Shown: piece after piece, positions 21,354 to 25,853 of the stretch
How the letters are laid out: each line of letters begins with the position of its first letter
How positions within the stretch are numbered: position 1 is the first letter of the stretch
From: Actinomycetes bacterium
Lineage (GTDB): Bacteria; Actinomycetota; Actinomycetes; Streptosporangiales; Streptosporangiaceae
Direction: 5' to 3'
Length of the DNA stretch: 25,853 bases
Assembly (NCBI GenBank): GCA_025964635.1
Contig: JAOPYP010000456.1
Span: forward strand, 1 to 25,853
Translations under genes and position numbers: made by a program
The notes under the pieces: generated by a model
Told to the model about the DNA's origin: nothing
Database searches by the model: none
Seen by the model: the letters and a program-made list of their open reading frames with translations, nothing else

Positions 21354-23912
21354 GTGCAGCCAGCGCCGCTAGCACCGGGGCCCCGGGCCCCGGGGACGCG
21401 GGCATCCGTGCAGCTCGCGGTGTCCGGGCTCCGGGTCCGTTTCGGGCCGCTGACCGCCCTGGACGGGGTGGATCTCACCGTGCGGGCGGGTGAGCTCGTC
21501 GCGCTGGCGGGCGAGAACGGCGCAGGCAAGAGCACGCTGATCCGGTGCATCGCCGGGGATATCGCGCCCACCTCGGGCGTGATCGCGCTGGACGGCCGGC
21601 CGGTACCGGCGGACCCGCAGGGCGCCAAGCGGCAGGGCGTCTCGGTGGTCTGGCAGGACCTGGCCCTGTGCGACAACCTGGACATTGCCTCCAACGTGAT
21701 GCTCGGCCGCGAGCGCCGCCGCCAGCTGCTGTCCAGCATCCGGATGCGCAGCGATGCCGGGGCCATCCTCGAGCAGCTGGGCGTGCCGCTGCACGACCCG
21801 GAACGTTCGGTGCGGTCCCTGTCCGGCGGCCAGCGTCAGCTGGTCGCGGTGGCCCGGGCCATGGCCCACCAGCCGCGGCTGCTGCTCCTCGATGAGCCGA
21901 CCGCCTCGCTGGGCGTGCAGGAATCGGCGCTGGTGGAAGAGCTGATCGCCCGGGTCCGGGAGCAGGGCACCACGGTCCTGCTCGCGTGCCACGACATCAG
22001 CCAGATGTTCCGGCTGGCGGACCGGATCGCGGTGCTCCGGCACGGCCAGCTGATCGCCGAGGTGGCGCCGAGCGAGGTGCACCCCGGTGATGTCGTGGCC
22101 CTGGTGTCCGGCCAGGAGGTGGACGCGTCCGCGCGGCGGCAGCTGACCCGGCTGCACGGCCTCACCGACCGGCTCGTATCGGCGGACCCCTCGTCCAGCC
22201 TGTCTCTCATCCTGTCCGCGCTGGGCGCCGCGCTGGGCAGCGAGCGGCTGTGCATCCATCTGCTCGCGGGGTCCACGCTGGTGTGCGCGGCCTCGCTGGG
22301 CCTGGCGCCCCCGCTGCTGTCCGCGTGGTCCGAGCTGCCGCTGGGCCCGGCCGGCGGCCCCGTCGGGCTGGCCGCGACCGCGCAGTGCCCCATCATCGAG
22401 GAAGATGTGCAGGCGGGGGCGACCTGGACGGCGTTCGCCGAGCTGGCCCGGTCGGCGAAGGTCGCGAGCTCGTGGTCGGTGCCGGTCCTGGGCCCGGGCG
22501 GGATCCTCGGCGTGATCACCGTGTTCCGCGCCACCGCGGGCAAGCCGCAGCGCGACGACCTCGACCTGGCCACCTTGTACGCCGGGTACGCAGCGAGCGC
22601 GATCGAGCGGGACCGGCTGCTGGACGAGGTCACCTCCCGCAACCGGGTGCTGGAGACGATCCGGGAGATGCTGGAGACGCTGGCCGGCCCGACCCAGGTC
22701 GCCGACGGGCTGGGCATCGCCCTCCAGCTGCTCCGCCGGGGCCTGGAGGCTGACGAGGTGGCGCTGGTGGTCCAGCGGCCCGACGCGCCGCCTGCCTGCC
22801 GGGCGGCCGCCAGCCTGACCCGGCCGGCCGCTCCCGCCCGGGACGGACCGCAGGACGGCCAGCCCGCGCCCGCGAGCCCCGCTGTCCTGCGGGCCGCGGG
22901 GCGGGCCCTGACCCGGGCCGGCCAGGACGTGGCCGCGCAGCCCAGCCGGGACGGCGATGACCAGCTGCTGTCGATGGCCTTTCCCGCCCCCGACAGCCTG
23001 GCCGCGCTGGTCGCCCGCTGGCATGACGGGCCGCTGCCCGCGGACTCCGCGGCGCTGCTGGAAGACGCGGCCCACTCGCTGCGGCTGGCGCTGGAGCGGG
23101 AAGAGGCCTGGTTCGCCAACCAGGAGACCGCCGCCCTGCGCCGGTCCCGGGAGCTGCAGCGCGGCTTCCTGTCCCGGCTGAGTCACGAGCTCCGCACCCC
23201 GCTGACCGCGATCAGGGGCTACGCCTCCAGCCTGCTCCAGACCGACGTGACCTGGGACGAGGAATCCGAGCAGCGGTTCCTGACCCGGATCGCGGCCGAG
23301 TCCTCCCGGCTCGGCCGTCTCGTGGACGACCTGCTGCGTTTTTCGGCGATCGAGTCCGGCATCCTCCAGCTGCAGCCGGACTGGTGCGACATCCCCCTGG
23401 TCATCGACGCCGCGATCGCGTGCCTGCCCCCTTCGGGCGCGCTGCTCGTCGGCGTGCGGTGCGCGGCCGGCCTGCCCGCCATCTGGGCCGACCACGATCG
23501 CCTGGAGCAGGTCTTCGTGAACCTGCTGGCCAACGCGGTCGGCCATAACCCGCCCGGCACCCGGGTCATGGTCACCGCCAGCCTCGACGGCCTGGACACG
23601 GTGCTGGTGAGCGTGGCCGACAACGGGCCCGGGATGCCGCCCGACGTCGCGCAGGCCCCGTTCGAGCCGATGCGCCGCCACCGCTCCCCCAGTTCCGGGT
23701 CCGGCCTGGGCCTGTCCATCGCCCGGGGCATCGTGGAGGCTCACGGCGGCCAGATGCAGCTGGTCCAGCCAGGCCGGGGCACCTGCTTCCGCATCACCCT
23801 GCCGGTGGAAAACCCCGACAACCCGGCTGCCGACGCTCACGCCGCCGGCAGCGGGGAGGAGACCAGGGTGGCCGGCCCAAGCGGGCCAGCACCGGCGAGG
23901 GGAGCCGGCTGA
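21354..23912 (+). CDS. fusion of a sugar-type ABC ATPase with GAF-like regions and a histidine kinase
   Basis: An 852-residue soluble protein without transmembrane helices. Residues about 20-255 are a complete ABC ATPase of the ribose/xylose importer type: Walker A GENGAGKST (Lys59), Q-loop Gln101, signature LSGGQ (156-160), Walker B LLLLDEPT (Asp180, Glu181), H-switch His213. Residues about 278-423 look like a GAF domain, and about 430-585 may be a second, weaker one. The kinase core follows: H-box LSRLSHELRTPLTAIRGY (His611), N-box VFVNLLANAVGHN (Asn723/727), G1 DNGPGMP (Asp756), G2 GSGLGLS (782-788). GTG 21354 is preferred because GGTGA sits at optimal distance and codon bias begins near there; GTG 21273 and GTG 21408 are alternatives. 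The cognate response regulator starts one base after the stop. All motifs of both enzymes look intact. Confidence 0.93.
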   Translation: MQPAPLAPGPRAPGTRASVQLAVSGLRVRFGPLTALDGVDLTVRAGELVALAGENGAGKSTLIRCIAGDIAPTSGVIALDGRPVPADPQGAKRQGVSVVWQDLALCDNLDIASNVMLGRERRRQLLSSIRMRSDAGAILEQLGVPLHDPERSVRSLSGGQRQLVAVARAMAHQPRLLLLDEPTASLGVQESALVEELIARVREQGTTVLLACHDISQMFRLADRIAVLRHGQLIAEVAPSEVHPGDVVALVSGQEVDASARRQLTRLHGLTDRLVSADPSSSLSLILSALGAALGSERLCIHLLAGSTLVCAASLGLAPPLLSAWSELPLGPAGGPVGLAATAQCPIIEEDVQAGATWTAFAELARSAKVASSWSVPVLGPGGILGVITVFRATAGKPQRDDLDLATLYAGYAASAIERDRLLDEVTSRNRVLETIREMLETLAGPTQVADGLGIALQLLRRGLEADEVALVVQRPDAPPACRAAASLTRPAAPARDGPQDGQPAPASPAVLRAAGRALTRAGQDVAAQPSRDGDDQLLSMAFPAPDSLAALVARWHDGPLPADSAALLEDAAHSLRLALEREEAWFANQETAALRRSRELQRGFLSRLSHELRTPLTAIRGYASSLLQTDVTWDEESEQRFLTRIAAESSRLGRLVDDLLRFSAIESGILQLQPDWCDIPLVIDAAIACLPPSGALLVGVRCAAGLPAIWADHDRLEQVFVNLLANAVGHNPPGTRVMVTASLDGLDTVLVSVADNGPGMPPDVAQAPFEPMRRHRSPSSGSGLGLSIARGIVEAHGGQMQLVQPGRGTCFRITLPVENPDNPAADAHAAGSGEETRVAGPSGPAPARGAG

Positions 23913-23913
23913 C

Positions 23914-24621
23914 GTGCTCAAGCAGGCCGGGACCACGCGGGCGCTGGTGGTCGAGGACGATCCGAACATCGTGGACCTGATCCGGTCCAACCTCTCGGTG
24001 CGGGGGTTCGACACCGTGGTCTCCGTGGATGGGCTGCGCGCGCTGAACCTGCTGGAGACCGAGGAACCCGACATCGTGCTGCTCGATCTCATGCTCCCCG
24101 AGGTCGACGGGTTCGAGCTGTGCCAGATGATCCGGGAACGCTCGCCGGTCGCCATCATCGTGGTCTCCGCCCGCGGTGGCGAACGGGACAAGGTCACCGC
24201 GCTCAACATGGGTGCGGACGACTACCTGACCAAGCCGTTCAGCATCGAGGAACTGCTGGCCCGGATCACCGCGACGCTGCGCCGCACCCGCCCGGCCGAA
24301 ACCGCCCCGCAGAGCGTCCCGCCGGTCATCACCATCGGCCCGGTGGAGATCGATCTGGCCCGCCAGCAGGTCCGCCGGGACGGCGCGGCCGTGCATCTCA
24401 CCCCGACGGAGTTCGCCCTGCTGCGTGAGCTGGCCCTCAACCGCGGGAAGCTGCTGACCCACGCGCACCTGCTCCGCCGGGTCTGGGGCCGCGGGTACGA
24501 GACCGAGACCGAGTACGTGCGGGTCTACGTCCGCCGGCTGCGCGCCAAGCTCGAAACGGACGGCAGCGAGCCGATGATCCTCACCCAGCCGCGGGCCGGG
24601 TACCGGATCGCCGCGGACTGA
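23914..24621 (+). CDS. OmpR/PhoB-family response regulator (KdpE-like)
   Basis: A 235-residue two-domain regulator. The receiver domain (about 8-120) has the acidic pocket LVVEDD (Glu14, Asp15, Asp16), phospho-acceptor Asp58 in IVLLDLMLPEVDGFE, Ser85 and Lys107 in YLTKPF. The C-terminal winged helix (about 140-233) has LTPTEFALLRELALNRGKLLTHAHLLRRVWG and the recognition-helix region YVRVYVRRLRAKLE, ending in the GYRIAAD hairpin. GTG 23914 starts one base after the kinase stop, with GAGGGGAG 9 bases upstream inside the kinase gene, so the pair is co-transcribed and probably coupled. It should be phosphorylated by the ABC-kinase fusion. The 11-bp direct repeats just downstream are a candidate binding site. 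Confidence 0.95.
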   Translation: MLKQAGTTRALVVEDDPNIVDLIRSNLSVRGFDTVVSVDGLRALNLLETEEPDIVLLDLMLPEVDGFELCQMIRERSPVAIIVVSARGGERDKVTALNMGADDYLTKPFSIEELLARITATLRRTRPAETAPQSVPPVITIGPVEIDLARQQVRRDGAAVHLTPTEFALLRELALNRGKLLTHAHLLRRVWGRGYETETEYVRVYVRRLRAKLETDGSEPMILTQPRAGYRIAAD

Positions 24622-24645
24622 GGCCGGCCTGCGTAAGCCGTCCCG

Positions 24646-24678
24646 GTCTCAGCCAGGTCTCGGGGCTGTCTCACGCCG
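24646..24678. promoter_or_regulatory. three 11-bp direct repeats, candidate response-regulator site
   Basis: GTCTC occurs at 24646, 24657 and 24668, exactly 11 bp apart: GTCTCAGCCAG, GTCTCGGGGCT, GTCTCACGCCG. Direct repeats of 11-bp period are the usual binding layout of OmpR/PhoB-family regulators, such as Pho-box-type sites. They lie 25 bases after the regulator stop and about 206 bases before the binding-protein start. Assignment to this regulator is inference. Confidence 0.6.
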
Positions 24679-24680
24679 GC

Positions 24681-24800
24681 CACAAATTTAAGGGTGGGGG
24701 GGAACCGTAGCCTATCGGCCGACGTTGTTAATGTTTTTTTCATGACGTTACGGCGATGTTTACGGCCCTGTTTATCTTCATAGTTCTACTGTTTTCCCAG
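24681..24800. promoter_or_regulatory. AT-rich promoter region of the sugar-binding protein gene
   Basis: About 54% A+T in very GC-rich surroundings, with a G7 run (24696-24702), a T7 run (24734-24740) and TGTTT at 24732, 24757, 24769 and 24790. Two of these form TGTTTAC/TGTTTAT 12 bp apart. GACGTT occurs at 24721 and 24744. A 15-bp palindrome CGGCGCCTGGCGCCG follows at 24816-24830. The region probably holds the promoter for the downstream gene and further operators; I cannot place one certain -35/-10 pair. No gene is seen in 24622-24883. Confidence 0.5.
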
Positions 24801-24883
24801 ATAGATGCGGGCGTGCGGCGCCTGGCGCCGAGTTGCTGGGCCGCACGCCATGGCATGTACCCGCCCACAGCGAGGTGGTTCCT

Positions 24884-25853
24884 TTGCATTCAATGACCAA
24901 GAAAGCGGCCCTGACGGCCGTGGCCGGCAGTGCGGCTCTCGTCATCGCCGCCTGCGGCAGCAGTTCATCGTCCGGTTCCTCGGGGGGCAGCAGCAGCAGC
25001 AGTTCCTCGGTGCCGCAGCTCTCACTCAGCCAGATCAACAACTCGTTCTCGGCCATGGCCACGCTCAAGCCACTCGTGGCCAAGGGCAAGGGCAGTATTG
25101 CCGTGATCCTGCCGGACACCGTGTCGTCCACCCGTTACGTCGAGTTCGACGCGCCGTACCTGAAGGAGTCGTTCCAGAAGGCCGGGCTCAAGTCGTCGCA
25201 GTACGTGGTGCAGAACGCGCTGGGCAGCGACGCGACCCAGTTCAGCGACGCCCAGACCGACATCACCAAGGGCGCGACCGTGCTGATCGTGGACCCGATC
25301 GACTCCGGTGTCGGCGCGCACATCGAGTCCTACGCCAAGGCGCACGGCGTGGCGGTCATCGACTACGACCGGCTGGTCCTCGGCGGCAGCCGCAAGTACT
25401 ACGTCAGCTTCAACAACGTCAAGGTCGGCACCCTGATCGGCCAGGGCCTGGTCAGCTGCGTCTCCGCCTGGGGCGTGAAGAAGCCGCAGGTCATCGTCAT
25501 GAAGGGCGCGCCCACCGACAACAACGCGACGCTGTTCGCGCAGGGTTACGACGCCGTGCTCGCACCTAAGTTCAGCTCCGGTGGCTGGAAGGACGTCAGC
25601 AACCCGGCCGGCACCTGGGACCCGCCGACCGCGCTGAGCGAGTTCCAGCAGCAGTTCACCGCCCACTCGGGCATCAACGCCGCGCTCATTCCGAACGACG
25701 AGAACGGCGCGCCGATCATCCACTACCTGCAGAACAAGGGCATCAAGGCGAAGACCTTCCCGACCACGGGCCAGGACGCCACGCTCACCGGGCTGCAGAA
25801 CATCCTGACCGGCTACCAGTGCGGCACCGTGTACAAGCCGATCTACCTGGAGG
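24884..25853 (+). CDS. sugar ABC transporter substrate-binding lipoprotein, xylose-type (partial)
   Basis: N-terminal 323 codons of a periplasmic-binding-protein-like lipoprotein, cut by the right edge. A short signal peptide ends in the lipobox VIAAC (Cys24 from the TTG start), followed by a Ser/Gly-rich linker. The mature part resembles xylose-binding proteins (XylF): VIDYDRLVLGG...YYVSFNNVKVGTLIGQGLV in the first lobe, and PNDENGAPIIHYLQNKGI, TTGQDATLTGLQNILTGYQ, TVYKPIYLE further on. I prefer TTG 24884 to ATG 24893 because GAGGTG (24872-24877) is then 6 bases upstream rather than 15. It should deliver a pentose-like sugar to a permease encoded to the right, and its ATPase could be the fused ABC module upstream or a separate one outside the window. 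Confidence 0.92.
   Translation, partial: MHSMTKKAALTAVAGSAALVIAACGSSSSSGSSGGSSSSSSSVPQLSLSQINNSFSAMATLKPLVAKGKGSIAVILPDTVSSTRYVEFDAPYLKESFQKAGLKSSQYVVQNALGSDATQFSDAQTDITKGATVLIVDPIDSGVGAHIESYAKAHGVAVIDYDRLVLGGSRKYYVSFNNVKVGTLIGQGLVSCVSAWGVKKPQVIVMKGAPTDNNATLFAQGYDAVLAPKFSSGGWKDVSNPAGTWDPPTALSEFQQQFTAHSGINAALIPNDENGAPIIHYLQNKGIKAKTFPTTGQDATLTGLQNILTGYQCGTVYKPIYLE

Noticed and set aside
21369..24209. Open frame of 946 codons on the minus strand opposite the ABC-kinase gene
   Set aside because: It is the mirror of a GC-rich gene: composition is Gln/Arg/Gly/His-rich with no domain, while the plus strand has every ABC and kinase motif.
21354..24621. A KdpD/KdpE potassium-sensing pair
   Set aside because: The kinase core and regulator are KdpDE-like, but the N-terminal KdpD and Usp domains and the four membrane helices are missing, an ABC ATPase is present instead, and no kdpFABC gene is seen.
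24816..24830. CGGCGCCTGGCGCCG as a terminator
   Set aside because: The arms are separated by one base, too short for a hairpin loop without opening pairs, and it lies upstream of a gene. An operator is more likely.

Overview
The window is very GC-rich, with dense coding, GTG and TTG starts and strong G/C at third codon positions. It carries families typical of Actinomycetota: a DUF574/SAV2177-type methyltransferase, a Ku protein with a SAP-like tail, an epsC-type serine acetyltransferase and a zinc-ribbon threonine synthase. I read it as chromosome of a soil-type, probably filamentous, actinomycete. I see no rRNA, tRNA, CRISPR array, transposase or phage gene.

Layout. (a) 1-1930: the C-terminal end of an unidentified gene (tentative), then the cysteine pair cysK-cysE on the minus strand. 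(b) 1943-3905: a 14-helix drug-efflux MFS gene with a MarR-like palindrome upstream and a strong terminator. (c) 4006-6184: a minus-strand cluster of HAD phosphatase, HipA-like kinase, DUF3037 protein and VOC protein. The kinase and DUF3037 genes overlap by one base. (d) 6256-9839: a topaquinone copper amine oxidase followed by an exported, membrane-anchored PQQ-like beta-propeller. (e) 9902-15975: a small membrane protein, a small-molecule O-methyltransferase, a VIT-family metal transporter, an acyl-ACP thioesterase, 6-phosphogluconate dehydrogenase and a lipoprotein of the beta-lactamase/serine hydrolase fold. (f) 15997-18964: the DUF574 methyltransferase, a Cys-rich small protein, Ku and a two-helix membrane protein. 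(g) 19061-21216: threonine synthase, thioredoxin and a CueR-like MerR regulator, with a promoter resembling the classical mer operator in front of merR.

The most striking region is 21354 to the right edge. One gene fuses a complete sugar-type ABC ATPase module to GAF-like regions and a full histidine kinase core, with no membrane segment. One base later comes an OmpR/PhoB-type response regulator. After a 262-bp regulatory gap comes a xylose-binding-type lipoprotein, cut by the window end. The gap holds three GTCTC repeats spaced exactly 11 bp apart, the usual spacing for an OmpR-family regulator site, and then an AT-rich stretch. I infer a sensor in which an ABC transporter ATPase is physically part of the kinase, so that sugar binding or transport could be read directly into gene expression. 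The permease and any second ATPase would lie to the right of this window and are not visible.

Functions rest on motifs read by eye and on family knowledge. No database search was run.
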